Shown: positions 22,519 to 34,628 of the stretch, piece after piece | Position numbering within the stretch: the stretch's first letter is position 1 | How the letters are laid out: every line of letters begins with the position of its first letter | Program-made: the position numbers and the translations under genes | Source: Flaccisagitta enflata | Lineage: Eukaryota; Chaetognatha; Sagittoidea; Aphragmophora | Direction: 5' to 3' | DNA length: 64,000 bases | Assembly (NCBI GenBank): GCA_965153355.1 | Contig: OZ231126.1 | Location: 85,250,001 to 85,314,000 of the forward strand | Notes under the pieces: generated by a model | The model's input: only the letters and a program-made list of their open reading frames with translations | Database searches by the model: none | Told to the model about the DNA's origin: nothing

Positions 22519-22689
22519 CTGTGGACACAAATTGAGAATGAAAGACATTGTCCGTGTATCTGAAGAGGAAAGACGTTTTTCCGACGTTTGAGTCTCCGAT
22601 GATGAGCAATTTGAACATGTAATCAAAGTCTTGATCAGCGACATCTGAAGCGGCCTCTGTTGTGCGGCCACCGCCGAACACGTTCGTAT
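22519..22689 (-). CDS. Rab3-like GTPase exon with P-loop (G1)
   Basis: The minus-strand exon (171 bp) encodes [18 protein letters not shown], then [20 protein letters not shown] and [19 protein letters not shown]. It matches Rab3 NFDYMFKILIIGNSSVGK and [27 protein letters not shown] is the phosphate-binding P-loop. Rab3 proteins are GTP-dependent switches on regulated secretory vesicles that recruit effectors such as RIM and rabphilin. A role in exocytosis is expected but not shown. The acceptor is CTCTCTCAAATCAG, right after a CT microsatellite, and the donor is CCACAG|GTTGGT. Entry phase 1 fits the exon at 30028-30114. No start codon lies in this exon, so the protein has an N-terminal extension relative to ordinary Rab3. 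Confidence 0.88.
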
Positions 22690-22690
22690 C

Positions 22691-22695
<5 letters not shown>

Positions 22696-22765
<70 letters not shown>
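22696..22765. repeat. (GA)n microsatellite split from 24660-24754 by an insertion
   Basis: The GA tract stops at the TA preceding 22768 and resumes after the TA at 24658-24659, so the 1.9-kb element landed inside one GA array. Confidence 0.85.
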
Positions 22766-22767
<2 letters not shown>

Positions 22768-22768
<1 letters not shown>

Positions 22769-24657
22769 GGCCCGAAGTAGTTAACTTTAACTAGTTAGTT
22801 AACTAGTTAATTTTCTGAAAAAGGCTGTAGTTAACTAGACCAAATTAACTAGTTAAAATAGTTAAAATGAAAGAAGTGAGTATTTGTTAAATAAGTCTTT
22901 TAAAACACTCCTATTTAATAAAGATACATTTGTAAGACAGCATTTTCAAACAAAGTAATGTCTGCAATTACATTTGTGCATTTGTACTAAACAACAATTC
23001 ATGCATGAGTGGGTCAGGAACTCAATATATCTTCAACTAAGTCATTAGACCCGAGTCAATGATTGTTTTCTTTTCTGCATCTTTACTACTTTCAATTATC
23101 TTTCTCAATCCATTTTGTCTTTTTCATCCTTTCAGTAAAGTACATCTCTTCTTCAGACTATCAATGCTAAGTTTCTTGAAAGCATACACAAGGTGTCATC
23201 TAGACTTGGAAATACCAAGATATTCATTAGCTTGTACCTAAATGACAAAAAGTGATAAATTTGGCATTCCACATGCACTTTATGCTGTGGGGTTGTCTTG
23301 AGCTCCTGTTAAGATCAGTTTTGCCACTCAAATCCTACTTTAAGCTTTCCGCGTCTCACACTTGGTAAAACCTACCTCTTTGGGGAACCAAAAATTTCAA
23401 AGTGCTTAAATATCTGTTTTGACGGCAGATTTGAAATCTGCAGAAAAAACTGTTAATTGAAAGTGCTTTCCTTTTTTCAATATTCCAACTAGAAGGTGCT
23501 CAAAATAAGAGTCGAAGTTTGCAAAACTTACCTTTCTCTTTTATTTCTTTGTAAAATCGCCGAACTTACCTTTTTGTCATATCTTCAAGATAAATTTTGA
23601 CTATGATCCCGAAGGAATTTTGAAAAAAGGAGAGCACTTTCAATTATCAGTTTTTCATGCAGATTTCAAATATGCAGTCAAAAATGGGATTTTAGTAACT
23701 TGTATTTTTTGGTTTCCTATAGGCTAAAGGAAATTTCAAGGTAAGGCGCGGCCAGCAAGATGCAAAATTTTCAAACTGAAATTGATGTCATTAGAAGCCT
23801 AAGACAGCCCCACAACAAGAACTACTTGTAGAATTCTGATTTTATTGTTTATTGTCATTTCGGTACAAGCTAATATTCATATTAGAAAGACAAATAAACC
23901 TAAGAAATTGATAAATATATATATACAATAATAAAAAGGATGCTTTATCTCATCAATTATCATTCATCGTCTAAGAATATTTTGTCTCATTGAATATGGA
24001 TTAATCATTTAAACTAAAATGGATTTGATGAGTTTGCATGTATAAGCTTTCCAGCCATTTTATTAGTGTACTTTTCAGTTTCATCATTTCATTTTCTGTG
24101 AATTTTGCATGTAAAAAACTAAGTTTATTGAAGCAAAAAACATCAGATTTGGGACCATATACATGAAAAAAGCAAATACCCTATATCTTGAAAGCTCAAC
24201 AAACAACATCCACTTGTTTCCCTACTTTCATTGAGACAGATAGAGCTTTCAATGCAGCTTGACTGCCTGTTTCAAAAGTGACAGTAGTTTTAATAATCAT
24301 TGCATTCTTAAAAACCTAGATGTCTCATGTCTTGGGAGATCAATTTGATCTGTGTTGGATAATAATTGACTTAATGTTTGAGCTGCTTTGATTAGAGTTT
24401 GATATGCTCTTGATACAATCTTTTTTACTATTTCACCAAATTTCATGATCATTCTGCATTTTGCTATCATGAATGGTTCATAAAACACTAAAAGTCTAAT
24501 AAACTGACTTAAAGGTGATAGTTATGAGGTTTTTCTATGATGATATGCTTGTTAACGCAAAAATCTGGTTTTAACTACTTTATTAGTTAACTAGCCAAAA
24601 AAAGTAGTTAGTTAACTATTAACTAGTTAATCTAAAAACCTTAACTACTTCGGGCCC
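22768..24657. mobile_element. 1.9-kb TA-flanked element with TAGTTAAC-rich ends
   Basis: It starts GGGCCCGAAGTAGTTAA and ends with its reverse complement. TA flanks both ends within a GA microsatellite. The subterminal regions are dense in GTTAACTAGTTAA palindromes. It contains the family A MITE at 23230-23870. No transposase frame is visible. Confidence 0.7.
23230..23870. mobile_element. Palindromic foldback MITE, family A copy 2
   Basis: Same architecture and length as 207-846: GCTTGTAC ... GTACAAGC, with TA on each side. It is nested in the 22768-24657 element, so it inserted later. Confidence 0.75.
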
Positions 24658-24748
<91 letters not shown>

Positions 24749-24892
24749 GAGAGACTTGTACCATGTTTTATATTGAACTGGCACACAACCATTCAGTGGT
24801 TGTCATGAAAATTCATTATGATAAAAAAAAACGTGCCAATGAACTTGTAAGGTTGTACAGACTTATTTCACATAGAACGCAGTAAAGTATTT

Positions 24893-27800
24893 GTGTATCG
24901 GAAATATCAAGACTGGAATTGGAACTTGTTGGTTGCGATTCTTGGTGTAATCATACTTGGAGCGGCCTGCTCAGATGAAAAAGTCATGTCATGTTATGTC
25001 ATGTCATGTCATGTCATGTCTCATGTCATGTCGTGTTATGTCTTGATCAACTCACCGAAGAATTTGTTGGTGGCAATTCTGGGTGTTGTCAGACTTGGAG
25101 TGGCAGGCTCAGACGAGGAAGTCATGTCATGTCATGTCATGTCCTGTCATGTCATTTCATGTCATGTCATGTCAGAATCAACGCACCAAAGAATTTGTTG
25201 GTGGCGATTCCGGGTGTTGTCAGACTTGGAGTGGCAGGCTCAGACGAGGAAGTCATGTCATGTCATATCATGTCATGTCATTTCATGTTATGCCATGTCA
25301 TTTCATGTCATGTCATGTCAGGATCAACTCACCGAAGAATTTGTTGGTGGCGATTCCTGGTGTTGTCAGACATGGAGTGGCAAGCTCAGATGAGGAAGTC
25401 ATGTCATGTCATGTCATGTCATTCATGTCATTTCATGTCATGTCATGTCAGAATCAACGCGCCAAAGAATTTGTTGGTGGCGATTCCGGGTGTTGTCAGA
25501 CTTGGAGTGGCAGGCTCAGACGAGGAAGTCATGTCATGTCATATCATGTCATGTCTTTTCATGTTATGCCATGTCATTTCATGTCATGTCATGTCAGGAT
25601 CAACTCACCGAAGAATTTGTTGGTGGCAATTCCGGGTGTTGTTAGACTTGGAATGGCAAGCTCAGACAAGGAAGTCATGTCATGTCATGTCATTTCGTGT
25701 CATTTCATGTCATGTCATGTTATGTCAGGATCATCTCACCGAAGAATTTGTTGGTGGCGATTCCGGGTGTTGTCAGACTTGGAGTGGCAAGCTCAGACCA
25801 GGAAGTCATGTCATGTCATGTGATGTCATGTCATTTCATGTCATTTCATGTCATGTCATGTCAGGATCAACTCACCAAAGAATATGTTGGTGGCGATTCA
25901 GGGTGTTGTCAGACTTGGAGTGGCAGGCTCAGACGAGGAAGTCATGTCATGTCATGTCATGCCATGTCATGTCATGTCATGTCATGTCATGTCATGCCAT
26001 GTCATGTCATGTCATGTCATCTCATGTCATGTCATTTCATGTCATGTTATGTCAGGATGGCCTCACCAAAGAATTTGTTGGTGGCGATTGCGGGTGTTGT
26101 CAGACTTGGAGTGGCAGGCTCAAACAAGGAAGTCATGTCAGGTCATGTCATGTCATGTCATTTCATTTCATGTCATGTCATTTCATTTCATGTCATGTCA
26201 TTTCATGTCATGTTATGTCAGGATTGTCTCACCGAAGAATTTATCGCTGGCGATTCCGGGTGTTGTCAGACTTGGAGTGGCAGGCTCAGACGAGGAAGTC
26301 ATGTCATGTCATGTCATGTCATTTCATGTCATGTCATTACATGTCAAGTCATGTCATGTCATGTCATGTCATGTCAGGATCGTCTCACCGAAGAATTTGT
26401 TGGTGGCGATTGCGGGTGTTGTCAGACTTGGAGTGGCAGGCTCAGACGAGGAAGTCATGTCATGTCATGTCATGTCATGTCAGGATCGTCTCACCTAAGA
26501 ATTTGTTGCTGGCGATTCCGGGTGTTGTCAGACTTAGAGTGGCAGGCTCAGACGAGGAAGTCATGTCATGTCATGTCATGTCATGTCATGTCATGTCAGG
26601 ATCGTCTCACCGAAGAATTTGTTGCTGGCGATTCCGGGTGTTGTCAGACTTGGAGTGGCAGGCTCAGACGAGGAAGTCATGTCATGTCATGTCATATCAT
26701 GTCATGTCATTACATGTCATGTCATGTCATGTCATGTCATGTCAGGATCAACTCACCGAAGAATTTGTTGGTGGCAATTCCGGGTGTTGTCAGACTTGGA
26801 GTGGCAGGCTCAGACGAGGAAGTCATGTCATGTCATGTCCTGTAATGTCATGTCATGTTTATGTCATTTCATGTCATGTCATGTCATGTTTATGTCATTT
26901 CATGTCATGTCATGTCAGGATCAACTCACCGAAGAATTTGTTGGTGGCGATTCCGGGTGTTGTCAGACTTGGAGTGGCAGGCTCAGACGAGGAAGTCATG
27001 TCATGTCATGTCATGTCATGTCATGTCATGTCATGTCATGTCATGTCAGGATCGTCTCACCGAAGAATTTGTTGGTGGCGATTCCGGGTGTTGTCAGACT
27101 TGGAGTGGCAGGCTCAGACGAGGAAGTCATGTCATGTCATGTCCTGTCCTGTCATGTCATGTTTATGTCATTTCATGTCATGTCATGTCAGGATCAACTC
27201 ACCAAAGAATTTGTTGGTGGCGATTCAGGGTGTTGTCAGACTTGGAGTGGCAGGCTCAGACGAGGAAGTCATGTCATGTCATGTCATATCATGTCATGTC
27301 ATGTCATTTCATGTCATGTCTAGTCATTTCATGTCGTGTCATGTTATGTCAGGATTGTCTCACCGAAGAATTTGTTGGTGGTGATTCCGGGTGTTGTCAG
27401 ACTTGGAGTGGCAGGCTCAGACGAGGAAGTCATGTCATGTCATGTCATGTCATGTCATGTCATGTCATGTCAGGATCGTCTCACCGAAGAATTTGTTGGT
27501 GGCGATTCCGGGTGTTGTCAGACTTGGAGTGGCAGGCTCAGACGAGGAAGTCATGACATGTCATATCATGTTATGTCAGGATCATCTTACCGAAGAATTT
27601 ATCGCTGGCGATTCCGGGTGTTGTCAGACTTGGAGTGGCAGGCTCAGACGAGGAAGTCATGTCATGTCATGTCATGTCATTTCATGTCATGTCATTACAT
27701 GTCATGTCATGTCATGTCATGTCATGTCATGTCATGTCAGGATCGTCTCACCGAAGAATTTGTTGGTGGCGATTCCGGGTGTTGTCAGACTTGGAGTGGC

Positions 27801-30095
27801 AGGCTCAGACGAGGAAGTCATGTCATGTCATGTCATGTCATGTCATGTCATGTCATGTCAGGATCGTCTCACCGAAGAATTTGTTGCTGGCCATTCCGGG
27901 TGTTGTCAGACTTGGAGTGGCAGGCTCAGACGAGGAAGTCATGTCATGTCATGTCATGTCATGTCATGTCATGTCATGTCAGGATCGTCTCACCGAAGAA
28001 TTTGTTGCTGGCGATTCCGGGTGTTGTCAGACTTGGAGTGGCAGGCTCAGACGAGGAAGTCATGTCATGTCATGTCCTGTCATGTCATGTCATTTCATGT
28101 CATGTCATGTCAGGATCGTCTCACCGAAGAATTTGTTGGTGGCGATTCTGGGTGTTGTCAGACTTGGAGTGGCAGGCTCAGACGAGGAAGTCATGTCATG
28201 TCATTTCATGTCATGTCATGTCATTACATGTCATGTCATGTCATTACATGTCATGTCATGTCATGTCATGTCAGGATCGTCTCACCGAAGAATTTGTTGC
28301 TGGCGATTCCGGGTGTTGTCAGACTTGGAGTGGCAGGCTCAGACGAGGAAGTCATGTCATGTCATGTCATATCATGTCATGTCATTACATGTCATGTCAT
28401 GTCATGTCATGTCAGGATCGTCTCACCGTAGAATTTTTTGGTGGCGATTCCGGATGTTGTCAGACTTGGGGTGGCAGGCTCAGACCAGGATGTCATGTCA
28501 TGTCATGTCATGTCATGTCATTACATGTCATGTCATGTCAGGATCGTCTCACCGAAGAATTTGTTGGTGGCGATTCTGGGTGTTGTCAGACTTGGAGTGG
28601 CAGGCTCAGACGAGGAAGTCATGTCATGTCATGTCATGTCATTTCATGTCATGTCATGTCATTACATGTCATGTCATGTCATTACATGTCATGTCATGTC
28701 ATGTCATGTCAGGATCGTCTCACCGAAGAATTTGTTGCTGGCGATTCCGGGTGTTGTCAGACTTGGAGTGGCAGGCTCAGACAAGGAAGTCATGTCATGT
28801 CATGTCATATCATGTCATGTCATTACATGTCATGTCATGTCATGTCATGTCATGTCAGGATCGTCTCACCGTAGAATTTGTTGGTGGCGATTCCGGATGT
28901 TGTCAGACTTGGGGTGGCAGGCTCAGACCAGGATGTCATGTCATGTCATGTCATGTCATGTCATTACATGTCATGTCATGTTATGTAAGGATCGTCTTAC
29001 CGAAGAATTTGTTGCTGGCGATTCCGGGTGTTGTCAAACTTGGAGTGGCAGGCTCAGACGAGTAAGTCATGTCATGTCATGTCATGTCATGTCATGTCAT
29101 GTCAGGATTGTCTCACCGAAGAATTTGTTGCTGGCGATTCCGGGTGTTGTCAAACTTGGAGTGGCAGGCTCAGACGAGGAAGTCATGTCATGTCATGTCC
29201 CGTCATGTCATGTCATTTCATGTCATGTCATGTCAGGATCGTCTCACCGAAGAATTTGTTGGTGGCGATTCCGGGTGTTGTCAGACTTGGAGTGGCAGGC
29301 TCAGACGAGGAAGTCATGTCATGTCATGTCATGTCATTACATGTCATGTCATGTCATTACATGTCATGTCATTACATGTCATGTCATGTCATGTCATGTC
29401 AAGATCGTCTCACCGAAGAATTTGTTGCTGGCGATTCCGGGTGTTGTCAGACTTGGAGTGGCAGGCTCAGACGAGGAAGTCATGTCATGTCATGTCATAT
29501 CATGTCATGTCATGTCATTACATGTCATGTCATGTCATGTCATGTCATGTCAGGATCGTCTCACCGTAGAATTTTTTGGTGGCGATTCCGGATGTTGTCA
29601 GACTTGGGGTGGCAGGCTCAGACCAGGATGTCATGTCATGTCATGTCATGTCATGTCATTACATGTCATGTCATGTTATGTCAGGATCGTCTTACCGAAG
29701 AATTTGTTGCTGGCGATTCCGGGTGTTGTCAAACTTGGAGTGGCAGGCTCAGACGAGTAAGTCATGTCATGTCATGTCATGTCATTTTATGTCATGTCAT
29801 ATCATGTCATGTCATATCATGTCATGTCATGTCATTTCATGTCATGTCATTTCATGTCATGTCATGTCATGTCATGTAATGTCAGGATCGTCTTACCGAA
29901 GAATTTGTTGGTGGCGATTCCGGGTGTTGTCAGACTTGGAGTGGCAGGCTCACACGAGTAAGTCATGTCATGTCATGTCATGTCATTTCATGTCATGTCA
30001 TGTCATGTTATGTCAGGATCGTCTTACCGAAGAATTTGTTGGTGGCGATTCCGGGTGTTGTCAAACTTGGAGTGGCAGGCTCAGACGAGGAAGTC
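24893..30095. repeat. Composite minisatellite: 36 exon-derived cores joined by (ATGTC)n
   Basis: I counted 36 copies of a ~80-bp core (CCGAAGAATTTGTTGGTGGC ... GGCTCAGACGAGGAAGTC) plus one diverged copy at 24893-24985. They are separated by 4-17 ATGTC pentamers, and units are about 105-190 bp long. Some variants recur in blocks (28868-29060 and 29565-29760). The core equals the 3' part of the minus-strand exon at 30028-30114 plus its splice donor: on the minus strand each unit reads ACAAATTCTTCG|GTGAGAC or GTAAGAC. On the plus strand the core and ATGTC are stop-free in all three frames. That explains overlapping open frames of up to about 800 codons (SCHVMSCHVM-type), which are not considered genes. 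Confidence 0.9.
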
Positions 30096-30114
30096 GAAAT
30101 TCCGCGACGATGAC
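30028..30114 (-). CDS. Candidate upstream exon of the Rab3-like gene
   Basis: The minus-strand exon (87 bp) reads HRRGISTSSSEPATPSLTTP, then GIATNKFF. It lies between the acceptor AATTAAATCAG and the strong donor TTCG|GTAAGACG. It is the only stop-free frame and leaves in phase 1, exactly what the P-loop exon at 22519-22689 needs. The Ser/Thr/Pro-rich composition suits a disordered N-terminal extension. It is also the highest-coordinate member of the minisatellite, and the only one with a proper acceptor. Assignment to the Rab3-like gene rests on strand, order and phase, so transcript data could overturn it. Confidence 0.5.
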
Positions 30115-30199
30115 CTGATTTAATTGTAGAGGTTTTCCGTTGAATACGCCCACTATGGATCATATAGAGACGCAGACAAGGTACCATTTGATAGAGGTC

Positions 30200-31230
30200 A
30201 ATTTGTTTTACATTTTGGTAAATGTTTTTTTTTTTTTCACTAAAGATTTCCAAGTTAATCAAGGTAAAAAACTTCCTCAAATTAAACTTTAAGCAAAAAC
30301 CAGGCGAAAAGAGTTGTTTCCCTATTAAATTCTCCTCTTTAAGCTTTGAAACGGACCACTTAGACACCAGTTGATGCAAAAATCTTTTAAAATTATACTC
30401 TGGGCACAAAAATTTAGACACCTAAAAACCCGCCAGCGATGGAATTTCCTCAAAACCTAAAAACCCGCCAGCGATGGAATTTCTTGTATGACAGATGCAA
30501 ATTCTCTTTTCAACTTGTTTTCTTTTATTTTCTATGTTGGCAATAACAGAATTCCGCCTACAATAGATAAAATTGTTGCATGTTGATCCCTTGAAAAGCG
30601 GGAAACAACTGAACATCGATATATGTATTAAAGTGCATGCTCATAGAGACTCATATGTCATTTTTTGTATTGCATACTATTGCTTGGAAATGATTTCGTT
30701 GATCGTTCTAAGCCAAAGAGAATTTGTATACATGCATGCATGCATGCATGTAATTGCATGACCTATTGTCAACATAATCCAATTATGATTAAGTCAAAAG
30801 GTGAACAGAAAGGTTTTTGCCATCAATTCAAATGCATCTTTTTTTATTGGCAATACAAGGCAGGTAGGCAATATGACATGTAATTACGTACCATTGTGGT
30901 AGTTGGGCGAGATTGGAGGAGATCTGAAAAGGAAACAAGTGACGCGGGGTTACAAAATCGTCGCGGACGGTTGGTGCTTCACTCGCTTCATTACTGGGAT
31001 CGCTTGCATCCACTCATTAGGGGCGTTTCTAGTCGGAGACAAACGCGTTTTTAACGGGCCACTTGGTCGCTCGCTATGTTCATTCGCTCGCACCGCTCAC
31101 TACACTCCGCTTTGCTTCGCTCACTCGCTTTGTTCACGGGCTCGCTCACTCACTCTGCTCACTCCCTCGTGGGACAGTTGAAATTCTTTAAAATGTGTTC
31201 ACTGTTTACGCTGTGATCGTGTTTCACGGG
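30200..31230. other. No supported gene; mixed sequence
   Basis: AT-rich sequence with a short direct duplication (ACCCGCCAGCGATGGAATTT twice at 30428-30482) and a CATG repeat (30731-30750). A fragment of the variant GACC/hairpin family lies near 30935 (AACAAGTGACGCGGGGTTAC), and a GCTCACTCGCT-rich stretch at 31060-31160. Confidence 0.45.
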
Positions 31231-31438
31231 AACAAGGCCAGATACATGGCTAACCTGGTCGCGTGCGGGTGGGCAGGAGCAGTGCTGGAGAAGGTCACCA
31301 GGGCATCTGGGAAGGAGCCGTATGCTCAAAAGGCTAAGAAACGCCGAAAAAATAAAAAGAGGACCGACCAACCGACCAACCAACCGAGCGGCGGACCGAC
31401 ATAGCAGGGTGTGCAGTCGCGCAGCACGTGACTAAAAA
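31231..31438 (+). repeat. ~190-bp GACC/hairpin element, complete
   Basis: AACAAGGCCAGATACATGGC at the start, GTCGCGTGCGGGTGGGCAGG, AACGCCGAAAAAAT, (ACCGACCA)n, then GTCGCGCAGCACGTGACTAA at the end. Confidence 0.75.
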
Positions 31439-31552
31439 TGCGTTTTTGGCGGTCACGATAAACACGCCCTTTGTCTTATATCTGTTCACGCTCTAAACTT
31501 GATTAACGGAAATAATCGCGATTGTTATCTCGACTATAAACACGCCCATCAC

Positions 31553-31824
31553 CTGATAGTGTTGGAGTCGTCGATGTCTTCTTTTTGATTGTTGGTGGAA
31601 TCTGATTTGGCGGATTTGGCGGAGAGATTCGAGAAGATGCTGGATTTGCTGCTCTGGTGCAGCAGCGGCGGGCGGCTTTTCGGCGTCACGCCGTTGGAAG
31701 TCGGCGCCAAGTTGGGGGGCGCGTTCGAAGGCGGTGTCGAAGTTACATGAGATCGATGGCAAACGGAGGAAGCCGGAGTCGACATGACTTGGTTAGAAGA
31801 TTGTCGGCGTCGTTCCCAATACAA
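31553..31824 (-). CDS. Possible coding exon, frame unresolved
   Basis: On the minus strand a GC-richer block with donor CTATCAG|GTGATG looks coding. One frame is open throughout and Ser/Thr/Pro-rich (MSTPASSVCHRSHVTSTPPS, SSIFSNLSAKSAKSDSTNN) and leaves in phase 2. A second frame is Gln/Arg-rich (APEQQIQHLLESLRQIRQIR). A third, shorter frame leaves in phase 1, as required to join 30028-30114. It may be a 5' exon of the Rab3-like gene or of another minus-strand gene. The acceptor near 31825 is weak. Confidence 0.35.
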
Positions 31825-32033
31825 CTCGATTAAGTTTAATGACGCCAAAATTAAGACAACATCGGAACTACGGCGGTAGTTCGTTTAAATCTTTGATCTT
31901 TCCAAAGCAAAGGATATCAGAATTGGTTCGGTTAATGGGAATGAGAGGTAGGAAGAAAGATTGGAAGGAAGGAAGAAAGAATGGAAGGATGGAAGAGAGA
32001 AAGAGCGAAAGAAAGAATGAGAGAAAAAAAGAA

Positions 32034-32035
<2 letters not shown>

Positions 32036-32121
<86 letters not shown>

Positions 32122-32122
32122 A
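32036..32122. repeat. (GAAA)n microsatellite
   Basis: About 22 AAAG/GAAA units. Lys/Glu- and Phe/Leu/Ser-rich frames over it are artefacts. Confidence 0.95.
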
Positions 32123-32564
32123 GGAAAGGAAAAGAGCCGAAAGATAGGGAAAAAGCCGAGGCCGAGTGATAAAAATAGACCGAGAGACGGATATAAAAGA
32201 CGCGACGAGAGGAAAAAAAATCACCCAAGACACGGAGACGAAGATATGTCAGACTCTTGAAGACTGAGGACTGAAGACTGAACAGCTGCGTTAGACGTGG
32301 TTGGATTCAGAGAGTCTAAAAGACGTAAAGGAGACAATTGACGAATTTGATGGTTCGTAAAAAAAGGGAGACGAGTCCGTTTTTGAGCAAATGTTCGGGC
32401 AACTTAGCTGACTTGCCATTCCGATATTGAGAACTGATGAATCAATGTTCCAAAGAAAAAAGTTCTTGAAAAAGAATGAATCATCAAACGTGTATCCGAA
32501 ATAAGGAAATAACTGTTAGAAAATATTGCGATCGACGTTTTGTGCTTGAATTTCCTTAAAAATA

Positions 32565-33557
32565 CAGTTGAACCCCATTAGAGCGCATCCGCAAATAAGG
32601 CATGCCCATCTAAAGCCTGTAACTCACTCTCCTGCAAGACATTTTCCAGTTATTTCTATATACAGTCGAGCTTCACTAGAGCGCACCCGCTAATAAGGCA
32701 TCCCTCGCTAGATGGCATGATTTCAAAAGTCCCAACTTTTTTGCCTTTGTTTTATTGTTGAGGAAACCCGGCTATAGCGCACCCGCCAACAAGGCAAATT
32801 TCACTAGAAGGCATGAAATACGTGGGAGATAAGGTTTTTTGTGCTCGCTTAGAAGGCATGAGAGGGAGAAGAAGAAGAAGAAGAAGAAGAAAAAGAAAAA
32901 GAAAAGAAAAAGAAAAAGAAAAATTTATTTCCAAGTTTCAACAATGATCGCGATCCCAATGTACGCGATGACGATGATGATCAGGTTGAAAACAAGGTTG
33001 CAGGAATCATCGACTGCAAATGATGATGATGCGTCATGATGACGAAACTAAATTGAGAGACAGAATGCCACCTACAGCTATCACTTATCATTCACTATCT
33101 AAACTCGATTTTGTATAAGAAGTTAGAACGAGATATTGACACTACAAATTTAGTAAAACCCTTAGTCTTGATTTCAGACAAAATCTTGGCTGCATTTCGC
33201 ATGTGCTGCGTCCATCTACCCTCAGTAGTCCGTCACTTGGCTTCTATTTAATCTGCAGTGTCCTCTATATGTTAGTCAGTCTGTCTCTTCCATCTCTTTG
33301 TTTTTAAATTGTGTTCTACCATGTGGCATGGTTAAATCTATCTGACAAGTGCTATCTCTAACAAAGAAACAATTATCAATGTAAACCATAAAGAAAGTCA
33401 TACTCGGCAATAAGGCATCCCGCCTTGAAGGCATAAAATGAGTCGGTCCCTTCAAATGCCTTCTAGTGAAGCTTAACTGTATGAACAATGAAACAGATAA
33501 ATCATAAAATTTAATTTTGACCAGTATCTTGGCGTCCGCTCTAGTGAAGCTCAACTG
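32565..33557. repeat. Cluster of TA-flanked CAGTTGAGCTTCACTAGAGC-type MITE ends
   Basis: Left-type ends preceded by TA at 32565 and 32663 (CAGTCGAGCTTCACTAGAG), and an internal relative at 32770. Right-type ends followed by TA at 33479 and 33557. GCACCCGCTAATAAGGCAT blocks recur. A degenerate member is at about 52970-53120. Two or more Tc1/pogo-like MITEs appear to be nested here. Confidence 0.55.
32925..33013 (-). CDS. Candidate terminal exon with C-terminal membrane helix
   Basis: On the minus strand TCATCATTTGCAG precedes a frame reading DDSCNLVFNLIIIVIAYIGI, then AIIVETWK-stop (TAA at 32925-32927). The ~20-residue hydrophobic run ending in a short polar tail looks like the last exon of a single-pass or tail-anchored membrane protein. 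No preceding exon was identified, so this is suggestive only. Confidence 0.4.
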
Positions 33558-33782
33558 TATGTACTTGATCAACTGAAACAATTGCTGCTGTAAGCGGTAT
33601 CTCGCTCTTTTTCTGGTCTGAGTGTATTAGACAACCATGACCAATACCATTGTTTAACCAAGCGTCCCCTGGTCTTTCATTTAGACCACAAGAGACGATT
33701 ATTGAAGTTCCCTTCTCTCCGTTTATCCATGGCTTTGGCCTTTGCTGTTCAGGGCGAATAGGTTTTAAGAAGAAAATGAATA

Positions 33783-33945
33783 AGTAACCCGGGCCGGGGT
33801 TACAATCTCGTTGCTGACGGGTGGGCAGGGGGGTTCAACCCTCTCCACGCACGCACTCCCACACATTTTAACGATCACAAAATCTTATGCGCGTATTCTC
33901 AATTTTTATGGACAGACGAAATAAGAGTCGCGAGTATGTGACTAA
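33783..33945 (+). repeat. Variant GACC/hairpin element without GACC array
   Basis: AAGTAACCCGGGCCGGGGTT at the start, GACGGGTGGGCAGGGGGGTT, and GAGTCGCGAGTATGTGACTA at the end. Confidence 0.5.
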
Positions 33946-34000
33946 AGACAAGTTAGTTCCCTCCACAGGCATCAATGGGTATTTCTTTTTCATGTTTTAG

Positions 34001-34480
34001 TCGCGTGAACGCGACTCTAGAAGCCGCTATGTCGGTCTGTCTGTCGGTCTGTCGGTCACGTAACATTTTTGAAATATAGCTTAAATCTTCATTTTAAAGG
34101 TACATTAGGCTACCTCAGGGTACTTAAGGATACTTCAGGGTACTATAGGCTACTTTAGGTATTTAAGGGAACCATAGGGTACTTTTGGTACTTATGGGTA
34201 CCCTAGGGTAGTTAAGGGTATTTTAGGGCACTTTAGGGTACTGTAGGGTATTTTAGGGTACTTTATGTACTAATAAGTTCTTTAGGGTACTTAAGGGCAC
34301 TTAAGAGAACTTTAGGTACTTAAGGGTACTTTGGTACTTAAGGGTACTTTAGGGTACTTTAGGTACTTCAGGGTACTTTTGAGTATTCTAGGTATTAAAA
34401 GTACTTACGGGAGCCTTAGGGTAATTTAAGTACTTAATGGTACTTTAGGGTACTTTGGGTATTTAATTCTTTACTACCTT
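34001..34480 (-). repeat. Hairpin-element head followed by a 10-bp minisatellite
   Basis: TTTTAGTCGCGTGAACGCGA with GTCGGTCTGTCGGTC (34001-34055) leads into about 35 degenerate units of GGGTACTTTA (34090-34470). A CACGTGACTAAGG near 34590 may be the element's far side. Confidence 0.6.
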
Positions 34481-34628
34481 TACCTATTACCTTTACATTT
34501 ATGGGACATTTATGACCTTTACCATAATTATCTTTACTTTTATTACCTTTACCCTTATTACCCTAATTATCTTTATTAACTTCATTACCACGTGACTAAG
34601 GTTTGTTGCCCTTGTTTGCTTTTTTCAG

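Noticed and set aside
25000-30000. CRISPR-like array (regular cores and spacers)
   Set aside because: The so-called spacers are all the same ATGTC pentamer and the context is a eukaryotic intron.
24991-30118. Overlapping open frames of up to about 800 codons (repeats of MSCHV) on the plus strand
   Set aside because: They are translations of the ATGTC pentamer and stop-free cores, open in all three frames. There is no start context, splice logic or protein-like composition.
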